64,000 nt of DNA from Usnea hakonensis (Eukaryota; Ascomycota; Lecanoromycetes; Lecanorales; Parmeliaceae): contig BLJB01000220.1 in assembly GCA_013423325.1 (NCBI GenBank), forward strand, positions 1 through 64,000. The letters run 5' to 3'. The translations under genes were made by a program, and so were the position numbers. Numbering within the stretch: the first letter of the stretch is position 1; each line of letters opens with the position of its first letter. The notes under the pieces were generated by a model. It worked only from the letters and a program-made list of their open reading frames with translations, was not told the DNA's origin and did not search any database. Of this stretch, positions 11,422 through 21,429 are shown piece by piece.

Positions 11422-12450
11422 ATGACTTTGTCATCCAATCCTTACTGCTTATACTGCAAGGTCAGCAGCGTTGACTCCGATCTCTCTCTATGCCAAGCCT
11501 GCAGAGTTGTCCACTACTGTAGTAAAGATCATCAGGTGGCTCACAGAAACGACCACAAACAAGCCTGCAATGCCATCAAGAAGTGCCAAAAAGCTCTTGA
11601 CCGAGAGGAGACGAAACTGCGTTCTCATCCAGGTGACTTCATGACGCCTCCGAACCTGTTTGAAGAGCATGCCGGCGAATTCTGGGGTATACTGGAGACT
11701 CGAGGGTATATGAGAGCGCGTTACGCTCTCGTGGAGGCGCTTCTGAAGATCAAGACTTATGCCGCTGTAGCAGCAGCACAGAGGCACTACATGGACATTC
11801 TTCGCCTATGCCGGAGTGACAACATGGGTGTTCGCAACCTGCTTCCGGCATTGGACTTGAGATTAGGCAAAGACCAAGAATGCTACGACATCTGTAAGTG
11901 GTACGCCACAACGGGCAATGATAGCAAATACGACTGGGGCAACATGGACAACCCGTTCCTTGACGTCAAAAATGCAGATGTGTTCGAGCCGCTTCTGCAA
12001 GGTTTCCTCAGCAAGTACGCTGATCTCAGCCACGGCGTAGCAATTACATTACTCAAGATTAGGCTACTCATGGATGCGCGCGAACTACAGAAGTCGTCCA
12101 TGCTCTGCAACAAAGTACCTCAAAAGATCTTGGACAGCGTTCGCGGCCAATTGGTGAGCGGCTCTGTCATCGCCGAGAATAAGAGCATCATTAACGCCAA
12201 AGACCAGGCGCCACTGATCGAGAAGCTGGAAGTACAGGTCTATGACATCTACACAGCAGTCAAGAAAAATAACAAGCACTTCTGGCCTGCATTGCTCAAA
12301 CCCGAAAAGCATTTGGCCGCGTTGCCAGAGGCGTACAGCCACGGAAGTTCGGCGGAAATGCAAATTGCGCTTCGGCACAGCTTCGATGCGTGGGTGGAGA
12401 CACCGGGGGCTATCGATGTGATCAGAGAATTGGTCAAGAGAGACACATGA
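11422..12450 (+). CDS. MYND-type zinc finger protein, 342 aa
   Basis: Single exon with a stop at 12448-12450. Residues 9-49 form a MYND finger: C9-x2-C12, C24-x2-C27, C33, H37, H45 and C49. H37 stands where many MYND fingers have cysteine. The remaining ~290 residues are helical and soluble, with no SET or other catalytic domain recognised; this fits the common fungal class of MYND proteins with an uncharacterised C-terminal region. The finger is a protein-protein interaction module. The gene is divergent from a SET-domain relic 395 bp away, so a shared upstream region is possible. No signal peptide. Confidence 0.92.
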   Translation: MTLSSNPYCLYCKVSSVDSDLSLCQACRVVHYCSKDHQVAHRNDHKQACNAIKKCQKALDREETKLRSHPGDFMTPPNLFEEHAGEFWGILETRGYMRARYALVEALLKIKTYAAVAAAQRHYMDILRLCRSDNMGVRNLLPALDLRLGKDQECYDICKWYATTGNDSKYDWGNMDNPFLDVKNADVFEPLLQGFLSKYADLSHGVAITLLKIRLLMDARELQKSSMLCNKVPQKILDSVRGQLVSGSVIAENKSIINAKDQAPLIEKLEVQVYDIYTAVKKNNKHFWPALLKPEKHLAALPEAYSHGSSAEMQIALRHSFDAWVETPGAIDVIRELVKRDT

Positions 12451-13104
12451 TGCGCTGGGTTTCCCAAAATGCGTAGCGCAAAGCTTACTCTGTTAAAAAG
12501 GCAGATTCTAGAGAGAGCCTATTCTAGATGATATTCATATTTTCAACATACTCTACTGGGAAATTTGGTAACCGAGGCTCACAGCTCTTGGCTTTCGAGC
12601 TTACTTTATAAAAACAAAAAAGTGTCCTGCCTATAGACGATGCATTGCTTGTAGACAATCAATTGCTCATCAACAATCTATTGCTCTACACAACCTAGTT
12701 CATTTCTAGATGAGTCGAGATTGCGTTCTTCTCCACGAATTGAGCTCACATATTCCGCTCTGATCCCAGTATATAACACGCGCCCATGTCTGAATTTATA
12801 CATTCCACTCATGAATGAAACGTGAAGAAACGCAAATGTGGTATGCAAGTATCTAGATCCACTACCCCCGGTCTTACAAGGGTGATGGTTTCTCTGACAC
12901 TAATGTGCTCATCATTACTATCATCTCCAGCTCAACCACTATAACACAGCGGTGACTATTTCTCTTACACTAATGTGTTTATCATTACTATCATCTCCAG
13001 CTCAACCACCCAACTATTACACCTTGCCAAAGCGAGTCCACGTCCCAACTCGCCACCCATAATCATAATACTAATACATTCTCATGAACCTCACCCCTCA
13101 AAAC
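12451..13104. other. Intergenic stretch with a 70-bp-period duplication
   Basis: This is convergent intergenic DNA between the MYND gene and the cysteine-repeat secreted protein. It is AT-rich near 12.5-12.8 kb. Apart from the direct repeat described separately (12881-13009) I see nothing. Confidence 0.5.
12881..13009. repeat. Tandem direct repeat, two ~59-bp copies with 70-bp period
   Basis: 12881-12939 and 12951-13009 share the same sequence with only a few differences, starting ggtga and ending ctcaaccac. The period is exactly 70 bp. Both lie in the 3' intergenic region. No coding frame is evident. Confidence 0.85.
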
Positions 13105-15879
13105 CTAACAAGCAACGAGCATTCTCCTCTCCACTCCCTTAACCGCAATCGCTACCTCCCTCTTACAGCCTCCACCCCCACCCCCTCCAGACGACGGTGA
13201 CGGCGACGGCGTGGTCTTAGGACAGCATCTCACGCTATCATCTCCGGGACAGTAGCCTGAGATATAAGCCCCACCGTCACATGTAATGCTGGTCTTCTGG
13301 CACACGCCTGTCTTGCCTGGCGGGTTGCAGGTCGTAGTTGTGGTCGGATCGGTGGGAGTGGTTGAAGGGGTTGAAGTGGCGTCTGGACAACATTTCACAC
13401 TGTCGTCTCCGGGACAGTAGCCTGGGATGTAAGCCCCGCCATCACATGCAATGTTGGTCTTCTGACAGACACCCGTTTTCCCCGGAGGTTTGCAGGTCGA
13501 AGAGGTTGTGGCGTCGGCGGAACTCGTTGAGCTAGAGTCGGGGCAGCACTGGTTACTCGCATCCCCGGGGCAGTAGCCGGGAATATATGCACCACCTGAG
13601 CAGGTTTTGCTCGTGGATTGGCAGATGCCTGTTTTACCCGGTGGGTTACAGGTTGTCTCAGTTGTTGCCTCACTCTTTGATGCAGCGGCTGTGGCGGCGT
13701 CGGGGCAGCATTTGATGCTCGAGTCGCCAGCACAATAGCCTGAGATGTAATCACCACCAGCGCAGGTTGTACTAGTGGTTTGACAAACACCTGTCAGGCC
13801 TGGTGGCTTGCACGTTTGCCCAGTGGTGCCCGCACTACTTGACGCTGCGGATGCCGACTGCGATCCTGTAGACGTTGCAGTCTTTCCGCCACTCGCCCCA
13901 TCCAGGCCAGGGATACTTAAGGGAATGCATTGCGAAGGGAGATCCATGCTCGAGTCGAAGAGTGTGTCAGACCATTTGGGCTTGTTATCGTCGTCGCCTA
14001 GATTGGCTTCGATGGAGAGGGAGAGTGAGATATCGGCCTTGTTTGTCAGTTGTACACCGGTCTTGGATGCGCCAGCCGTTTTGGAACAGAGACCTGCTGA
14101 ATCTTTGAGATAATGACTTGGTTAGCAAGACCGTAACTCTGGTGCTTTGCAATAAGAATAAAAGGTCAAGTTTGGCGGTGGAAAGTCGTGATCGCAAACG
14201 TGATGTAAAGGAAACAGGAGGCAGCCTCCGCAACAGACTTACCGTAGTCGGCAGACAGTGTACTTGAGATCTCAGGCAGCTTCATGCCAAGAACGACATT
14301 CACATCACCAACATTATCCAAAGTAATACCAAAAGAAATTTGCGGCTGCGAATACGCCCCAAGCGTGATACTAGCGTCCAGCTTCGTCACCTCGAAGAAT
14401 GGATCTAGACTGATGCCCGCCCATCCCGTCGCGGAGCTTTGATCCGGATTATTCACGTCGGCCAACACTTTCGCTCCATCCGGTAGTGAGGCCTGCAATC
14501 CGAAGTCTGCGGTCGCAGTGCCCGCGAATGTGGCTGATGTGCCGACTTCATAGGCGACGGTGGCGCCGAGTTTGAAGATGCCTGTCACTTCGATGCCAGC
14601 GCCCGGAATGGGGAAGGAGAAGAGCTCGATGGGGTTGGGGTTTAGAGTTTCGGGATCTTTTGAGGCGGTGATGGTCGCTTCAAGTTTGAGCATGGCCCGA
14701 AAATTCGATGGAGCGGTGGAGAAAGTCAGATCTTGGAGAGTGAAATGTTCAACCTGGCCACAGTTAGTGAGAGCACGGAGCATGATGGTGTACAGTCTGC
14801 TCAGAGATCTATGTATGTTTTGGAAGTGAAGCTACCTTTATGTGACCCTGGAGCGCCCAGCTGCCGGCAACGTAGCAATCGACGCAATCGATCTCAAAAC
14901 TCCCTGCCTCACTTTTATATATTTCTGTTTTCGCGCCGGGAGTGCCCACATCCACGTTGAAACTGACAGGCAAACTCTGATCAAGATCGCCTTGAGCAGC
15001 ATCTAGTACATCCTTACCTATGTTCACGATATCGCCTAAGAAGCTCCGAGGTTGGGCGGCGGGTTTCTGGTATGGGATCGCTTGTCCAAAGTCAATATCG
15101 TACGTGCCTGCTACTTCGGACCAGGAGGCGGCGGCGGTGGTCATGTTTATTGCCAGGTTTGTGGGTTCGTCAGTAACCCTAGAGACCCTGCTCCGTACAA
15201 ATCAGTAACCATGAAAAAGAGGCTCATGTTGCTGAGGTGGACTGCCGATGGTGATACAGAGGTTCTGGACAAATAAATCTCACGACGGCGAAGGCTTTTG
15301 GCTGATGATAATGATTTGACATCAAAAACTCACTTGTAAGGCTGTCTCTCATCGTTTGGACTACAACCTTCATGATTTGCAATCAACAGGAAGTTCTCGT
15401 CGTCTTTTTCATTTACGTATTGCCACGCGCGCAGTGCGTAGTCATAGGCGTCTTTTGATTTGAACTTTAGTGACATAGAGCCATCGGTACCATTGCAGTC
15501 GACTGAGGATGTCAAGCCTTCGAAACGTTCCATGAGGACTATAGGGAGTCCGTCTGAGGCGTAGAGCGTCATGTTCGCAAAGAGCAGTTGGCCACTATCT
15601 GTATGTCTCGCACTTAGCCTTGAGTAATGTTCTCAGTAATCCTAAAGCTTATGACTGACCACCAGGTCTTCCGTATATCAGCTGCGATTGCGTGGCTGGA
15701 TCCAAATTTGAAAAGTCATTGTTATCTCTTCGTCGCAATCCCGTTGCTGATTCGAATTGTCTCACGTTGATGGGCGAGAGTAGGGCGGGACCCTTTAGCA
15801 CGTTCTCAGCGTTCACAGTATGCAGTCTGGACAAGGCAAGTGCTATTGCGAGCACAGGTATCCAGAGTTGTGTATACAT
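13105..15879 (-). CDS. Secreted multidomain protein with four C-terminal six-Cys repeats, 779 aa, five exons
   Basis: Exons (minus strand): 15879-15660, 15598-15334, 15187-14836, 14753-14243, 14096-13105. Donors, acceptors and phases all agree (780 codons including stop); two introns contain CTAAC-like branch sites. An N-terminal signal peptide (about residues 1-24, ending VNA) is clear. Residues ~75-165 and ~250-450 resemble the DUF7029 and DUF7223 regions of fungal secreted proteins (from recall, not a search). Residues 545-741 hold four copies of a module with the pattern C-x8-C-x6-C-x9-C-x7-CC and the consensus 'PPGKTGVCQ...GGAYIPGYCPGD', joined by Ser/Thr-rich linkers. This resembles the Cys-rich module at the N-terminus of fungal lysozyme- or NlpC/P60-like enzymes. 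A Gly run and a Cys-ending tail close the protein. Role unknown; a cell-wall or extracellular function is likely. Confidence 0.85.
13222..13812 (-). repeat. Four tandem Cys-module coding repeats
   Basis: On the minus strand the modules span 13812-13705, 13650-13543, 13494-13387 and 13329-13222, each 36 residues (108 bp) and separated by 18, 16 and 19 residues of Ser/Thr-rich linker. Cysteine spacing is identical in all four. Copies 3 and 4 are the most alike, so the array probably grew by recent internal duplication. Confidence 0.9.
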
Positions 15880-17278
15880 AATTGAAGGTCTATGCCCCTG
15901 CCAGAAAGCATTTGAGGCCCTAGAGCGTCATTAACAAGCAAGCGATCGCAAAGATGTTCCGCCTATACATCCAAGGAAGACGAGATCAATTAAACGGGAA
16001 CACTTTCAAAGTAAAAACACAACGAGCTCCAAGGCCTTTTAATCATTTTAATCACTGAATTTTGGTCGAATAAGCCTCTGTACCTGTCGGCTATGACGAA
16101 TGGCAGATGAGAAAGAGCCATATCTTTTTTCTAACTGATGCTTCGCTTGACGACACGCCGCAGATCAAGAGTAACATTGCACTGTTGCACCTCGATTTGT
16201 TTCCCCGCTCCTCGCTCACTGCGATCTCTACCCCAAGACTTCATTTGAAACCTGAAACGAGTGCCCAGCATGTCCGGCTCTTGGCAAAACCAAAAGAATG
16301 TAGTATTGGACCCCAGCCGGACGACTTTCAAGAACATCATTGGTGGGGAGACGAGCAGAGGGATGGGGGCGGAAAGCGGGCGGTGTCATGCCAAGAGAGG
16401 CCGGCGATTATGTGCCGCGATACAACACAACGGAATGGGGCGATCCACTTTACGCGAGAATCCACTTTACGCGAGATTAAAAGTTCTGTGCTTTCTTTCT
16501 TCTGGCGTCTTGCTTTGATGCAGCCTGCATCTTACACATCTCATCTTGGCTTACCGTGAAGAGGCTTGCCTTCAAAGGATCTACCACCCTCTTACTACAA
16601 TTTACACAGCAAAAAGATTTGACTGCTGGGATTTCGAATCTTTTCGCGGGTATTGTCCCAGCTTATAACAAGACATTGTCTTTTGCATTCACATCAGATA
16701 GCTTGAATCGATCTCTCGACTACCGAAAATAACGACCATAAATACGTTCGACCCCTATATAAGCCATCAAGATACGCGATAACAACTACATAATCTGCAC
16801 CTTACAGTTGCCACGCGGCGGAACACTTCGATCCAGTCAGACAACACACGTGTTCGCGAGGCAGATCTTGAGCCTATTGGCGATTCTGTTTTCCCAAGAC
16901 GTCTACCCTTGTTCACGGACCCATGTTTTCATCAAGGCCGATTGTACTCTTATGCTATATGAAAAAAATATGAACTCAATCTATTGAATTTTTAGCTGAT
17001 TACTCTCTTGAGCTGTAGCCAACGAGCAGCTTTGTGTGTTTTGCTGGCTTGCCAGCTTTACAAGTATCAGTCGCTTCCACAAACGCCGCAATATCTTACT
17101 GTTGTCAGAGCATTGGTCGTATAGGTTGGACTGTACAAATTTGCTAGGCTGAGGATTCATGTTGTCCAAATGTGGATCGACCAGAGTCGTTTGGCAATAT
17201 GATTTGCTAATGAACATTATGTACTATTACCATCCAAAAATTTCCTCTCATCTCCATTCATCTGCATTCCTTCTCATA
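15880..17278. other. Gene-free stretch, 1.4 kb
   Basis: Upstream region of the secreted protein and downstream region of the reductase. Open stretches here (for example 16107-16559) show no family signal. A repeated 'ctttacgcgaga' motif occurs twice near 16450-16476. Confidence 0.5.
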
Positions 17279-18379
17279 TCACAACGACTTCAACTCAAGA
17301 TACTGCCCAACAACACTCTTGACCTGCTCCTCAAAACCCAGATACCGAAACCCAAGCACCTTCTCCGCCTCATCTCCCCGAATATCAAGCACAGCCGTAC
17401 CCTGTCTTCCCTCCGTCGAAAGCACACCCTTCCCAATCGCATCTCCAAAATTCCTCTCCAAAATCCCAACCACATCACCCCAACGCACCGGGGAACTAAG
17501 CACAAACGCCCGACTCGCCTCATCACTCTTATCCAGCACCAAAACATGCGCCCTCGCCACATCATCCACATGAACGCACGCCCCGGCCCTCAACGTATCA
17601 AACTTCTTCCCAACCGCAATATCCAACGCAAACCGATTCGTACCCGCCCACAACTCCTCCACCGAATTCGCTAATTCACTCCTGCCAATCACAAAAGCCG
17701 GGTGCATAGTAACCAGGCCAAACGTCGGCTTCGACTTACGCACCCACTCCTCCACCGCATTGAACTGCGCAGTCTTAGAAGCCCCATACGCCTGCGCATT
17801 ATTTGGGAACGGACCCTCCGGACTCGGTATGCGAGATTCCGCGCTTAGTGTCTGCGTCGAAGGAACGATACCGCGCCAAACCTCGTCCGGGAAGATTGCA
17901 GTAACGGAGCTGGTAATGACGACCTGGCGGACGGTGCTAGCATTCCTTGCAGCTTCAAGAATCTCTAGAGCGCTGCGAACGGCGGGGTTGATGAAAGTAT
18001 CTTCGGCCGTTTGATAGCCTGTGGGGTTTGCCGCGGGGAGGGGCGAGGCGACGTGGATGACGTGAGTGACGTTGCGGATCGCCTCGGTGTAGGCGCCTGG
18101 GACTGTGAAGTCAGGGACTAGAGTGAATTTTAGAGCACTTGGTGCGAGCTTCAGCGAAGTGATGGCTGAGTTCGAGAGGATGGTGGATTCCTTTTTCGGA
18201 TCCCGGATGGCGCAGCGGACGGAGTAGCCGGCTTTGAGCGCTAGTACTAGAGTCTTGAAGCCTATGAAGCCCGTTGCTCCGGTAAGAAGGATGAGATCTT
18301 TGTGAGCCATTGAAATTTGTTCTTGGTGGTGTTGTTCATGTAGTTTCAAGAGAGAAGTGATAGGGTTTGTGGGCGCCAT
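17279..18379 (-). CDS. Extended SDR: NAD(P)-dependent dihydroflavonol/cinnamyl reductase-like, 343-366 aa
   Basis: Single exon. The ATG at 18310 (343 aa) is the likelier start because the Rossmann motif follows directly ('ILLTGATGFIG', the GxxGxxG dinucleotide-binding loop); the ATG at 18379 adds 23 residues. Family marks are 'HVIHVASP', the S...YxxxK catalytic set ('TSSVTAIF' and 'AYGASK'), and a variable C-terminal substrate domain. Family members reduce carbonyls of ketones, aldehydes or flavonoid-like compounds in the cytosol. The substrate is not predictable. It lies on the same strand as the downstream-placed alpha/beta hydrolase (229 bp apart), but no biosynthetic cluster is visible. 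Confidence 0.9.
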   Translation of the reverse strand: MAPTNPITSLLKLHEQHHQEQISMAHKDLILLTGATGFIGFKTLVLALKAGYSVRCAIRDPKKESTILSNSAITSLKLAPSALKFTLVPDFTVPGAYTEAIRNVTHVIHVASPLPAANPTGYQTAEDTFINPAVRSALEILEAARNASTVRQVVITSSVTAIFPDEVWRGIVPSTQTLSAESRIPSPEGPFPNNAQAYGASKTAQFNAVEEWVRKSKPTFGLVTMHPAFVIGRSELANSVEELWAGTNRFALDIAVGKKFDTLRAGACVHVDDVARAHVLVLDKSDEASRAFVLSSPVRWGDVVGILERNFGDAIGKGVLSTEGRQGTAVLDIRGDEAEKVLGFRYLGFEEQVKSVVGQYLELKSL

Positions 18380-18607
18380 ATGTGGCGTGAGATTACTAAT
18401 CTCCCCGATTTGTAAGACAAGTGGACTAGGATGTCAATCCTTGTGACGTTTTCAAGCGTGACTAATAGCGTAGAGGAGACCCTTATATCTGTTTGGTCTC
18501 AGCATTCAAGTGGTCTGTTCATTTGCAGCATCCGCCCATCTCATCCCCTGTTTTCAAGGCATCCTCCTGCTAAAATCTAAATTCACATCCAATCTCCTCG
18601 GTATCAT

Positions 18608-19906
18608 CTACTCGTCACGCCCAAAACCAATCAAAGCCCCCAGTTTCTCCACCACAATTTCGAAAGTCCGCGGTGCGCTATAATGCCAATTGAGATCATG
18701 TCCAGTCGGTGGCATGTAATAGTCGAATCCAGTATTACCCGAGAAAGTCTTATCAACACCCACAATCCTAGTCTCGTTGTACGCGCACTGCTCGACAGGC
18801 GTGAAGCCGCAAACGGCCGGATCTTTCTGCCCGGTAACGACGAGAACTTTGCCTTTGAAAGCGGGCTGCGTGGGCGGGCCGAGGTTAAAACCCTCGCCTA
18901 AAGGTAGACTGCCTGCGGTCAAGTAATCTAGATGGGGGATCACTGGATCGTAGTGTCCTTCGTAGTAGAAAGCGCTGGTGCGGTTGAATTCGCTGTTCAT
19001 CAGAAGATATCCGTAATTTAAAGTTGGAGGAAAGCGAGCTGGCGCACTGATCGCAGCCGGCAGGTAGTGGTAAGAAGGTAAACCGCCTTTGTTATTCGCC
19101 CCCCCTGCAGGATAGCCGGTCAAGACTAATGCATCCAGGTCATCCGGATGCGTTTGAGCGAGATCGGCAGCGAGAATGGAGCCGGAAGAATGCGAAACGA
19201 GGATCAGCTTAGACGGAACAGAAACGGCTGTCTTGCAAGCCTTGATCTGCAGGATGAGTGAATGAATGGCTTCCATTTGTAGTGGTAATTGCACGTCGTA
19301 CACTGGGTCTGGATGTGAGGAAGCTCCATTGCCGAGCTTATCTACTGCAAGTGTGGCATAGCCGTTCCTGTTCATAGCCTTCGTCCACGAGTACTTTGGG
19401 TCGCCATAACCCCACGACCCACGATCCCAGTACTCTTTTGTATAGGTACTGCCGTGGATGAGGATTTGCAACGGAGCTTTTCGGTCTCCTCCATTGAACT
19501 TTTCGTATGATACGGGGTGACAGTAGACTGTTGCTAAATCATACGTGCCATTTCGCGTCTGATTTGTGGCAGCGGCCAATAAGTCTGGCAGGGCCGCGTA
19601 GAATGCGTTGACGCCATCTTGGCTGCTTAGTGTGCTTGCAGTAGGTGAAGGGATGACCTTGTTGACCGCAGTCGCCTGTATTCTGAAAGTCAAGTGTTTG
19701 CAGTGGGAGCTCCTGTCGTCGCTTTCTGCGTTCCTAGTCGAAAAAGAGGTGGATACCGATGAGATAAAAGTGAATGACAACACCTGAAACAACACAACAG
19801 AAATACTAAAACCGAACGATTTATTGAAGACCATTTGCGCTTGATCTAGAGACGGCTTTTTACATACAACACAAAGGCTTTTTGTTTCGTTTTTTTGTTT
19901 GGTCAC
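18608..19906 (-). CDS. Secreted alpha/beta hydrolase, 408-432 aa
   Basis: Single exon. The ATG at 19834 is favoured because it begins directly with a signal-peptide-like hydrophobic stretch ('SFGFSISVVLFQVLSFTF'); the ATG at 19906 adds 24 residues with two Cys. The alpha/beta hydrolase fold is shown by the oxyanion 'ILIHGSTYT', the nucleophile elbow 'VSHSSGS' (Ser in SxSxG context), the acid 'GQKDPAV' and the histidine 'TGHDLNWH'. Several N-x-S/T sites and paired Cys fit an extracellular enzyme. Likely an esterase or lipase-like hydrolase of unknown substrate. It neighbours a reductase on the same strand. Confidence 0.88.
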   Translation of the reverse strand: MTKQKNETKSLCVVCKKPSLDQAQMVFNKSFGFSISVVLFQVLSFTFISSVSTSFSTRNAESDDRSSHCKHLTFRIQATAVNKVIPSPTASTLSSQDGVNAFYAALPDLLAAATNQTRNGTYDLATVYCHPVSYEKFNGGDRKAPLQILIHGSTYTKEYWDRGSWGYGDPKYSWTKAMNRNGYATLAVDKLGNGASSHPDPVYDVQLPLQMEAIHSLILQIKACKTAVSVPSKLILVSHSSGSILAADLAQTHPDDLDALVLTGYPAGGANNKGGLPSYHYLPAAISAPARFPPTLNYGYLLMNSEFNRTSAFYYEGHYDPVIPHLDYLTAGSLPLGEGFNLGPPTQPAFKGKVLVVTGQKDPAVCGFTPVEQCAYNETRIVGVDKTFSGNTGFDYYMPPTGHDLNWHYSAPRTFEIVVEKLGALIGFGRDE

Positions 19907-20379
19907 AAGGGAGGGAAAATCCTAACAAGTGTGAGCTGCTTTCTTGTGCGGGGGCACATATCAAGTTAAGACACAATTCAATCTCACACAATCCCAACTC
20001 AAACTGCGCTCACTTTCAAGATCTTCTAGTGCGCAGGATTTCCATCCCTGTAGCGAAGCGCCGAAGGAAGCGAGAATTGCGGGCTACCAGATTCCCACCT
20101 GCCACAGATGGTTAGCCTGTGGGGTTTACCTTTTGATCTTACTCCGGTATGACACATAAAGTATGACCTCTACCTACTTTTCACGAAGCGTTTGATAGCA
20201 TGCGTCTATCCTAAAGTGGCATTAGTTCACTCTTCTTCGGCGCTTTGAAAAGCATATCCTTAACGGTCTTGCGGGGTGATTGCGCGGCTACCTAATATCA
20301 AACACGATTACGATGACAACAAGTATTAGCGAAGTGCGTTGGTCAAAGCTCTTCCGGAGGACGCATTGTATATCCCCAT
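19907..20379. other. Gene-free stretch, about 0.5 kb
   Basis: Promoter-side DNA of the alpha/beta hydrolase. No supported feature. Confidence 0.5.
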
Positions 20380-21287
20380 GTGGAGAACCCTCTTTCTTTT
20401 AATGAGAGGAATTCATGCGAATGCCACAAATGGACTGGTTCTCGATGCTTGCCTCGAGTAAGTGGATGCGCCCGTTTTGTGTATTACAAGAACCCGTACT
20501 TCCAAAGCCCGAGAGTTTCCTCATCTAAATTAGACAAAGCGCTGTTCCCTTACCAAACCTGGTAGACGAAGTGATAGAAGAAGAAGTATCAGAAGTCTGG
20601 CACAATCTTCCGGTTCAGACGGATCATCTCCTCAGACAACAATCTCCAAAGTCCGCACCGGAGGAGCATCAGCTGCTCGTACTAGTTGAGAACTTAAAGT
20701 TTCGTTCAACGACAAGGACAGATGACGAAGCCATCTGCTTCGCAACACTGATGGACGTTTTTTTAAAGCAATCTCTGGGCTCACCATCTGTGGACCAAAA
20801 TCTCAAGTCCATTTCCGGTCCAAGAATAACCACTCTCAAGCTGAGATGAGTACCTCTGTCATTCTTCAGCCAACGTCCCAGCTAGACTAGTAGACTATAT
20901 GAGAATCTTGAAGAGGACGCGATGCCTAATACCCTGACCAGTCGTGATATACAATTTTCAAGCCTTCGATCTTTTCTGAACATGGTGTCAGTGTCGATGA
21001 AAAGTTTCTTGGTCTTGCGAAGGTTGCAATTTGGCCAGGTCTGAGGGCTAGATACGGTATCAGAGTAAGTGTAGATCTGGACAGCTCTTCCAACCTATTT
21101 TTCCTTAGGTATCTGTGCTCTGCCGTTGGAATCTTCTAAAGACTTGGGGTCCCACATGGCTCACATGCTATGTATCGCGCTCTTGTTAGAGATGTCAGTG
21201 GAAAAGAAGATAAGAAACACTACCATTATGGAGTAGCCATGACCCTGTCCCGGCCCCTAACTCTGAGCGACCTTGACAATGTTTAGG
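20380..21287 (+). pseudogene. HET-domain protein relic (C-terminal part), frameshifted
   Basis: No intact frame spans the region, but successive pieces in different frames read like the distal half of a HET (heterokaryon incompatibility-like) protein. 20571-20849 has 'FRSTTRTDDEAICFATLMDV', the conserved block after the HET core. The same frame continues beyond a TGA with 'VPLSFFSQRPS', then stops. A later frame (from about 20980) and another (about 21145-21287, 'SHAMYRALVRDVSG...') resemble the variable tail. The N-terminal HET core is not visible upstream. Assignment is by motif recognition and is uncertain. Confidence 0.4.
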
Positions 21288-21429
21288 CTGGAACGATTCT
21301 ATGCGGATTATAATTTCTAATGCATAGACGGATCAACGAATCGAGAGAGATAGATCAGAGAGAAGTTGTCTTTGCTTTTGGTACTGGGCTTCCACGTGGC
21401 TCTTACTTGACTCAATCGTGCTAGCGTGA

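Noticed and set aside
13222..13812. CRISPR-like appearance of regularly spaced repeats.
   Set aside because: The repeats encode Cys modules of a eukaryotic secreted protein; spacing and sequence variation are those of protein domains.
17290..17674. Plus-strand frame (171 codons) and alternative frames opposite the reductase.
   Set aside because: Antisense shadow of a well-supported SDR gene; Arg/Pro/His-rich as expected from codon mirror effects.
17279..19906. A biosynthetic gene cluster (reductase plus hydrolase).
   Set aside because: No synthase, P450, transporter or cluster regulator lies nearby; two enzymes on one strand are not enough.
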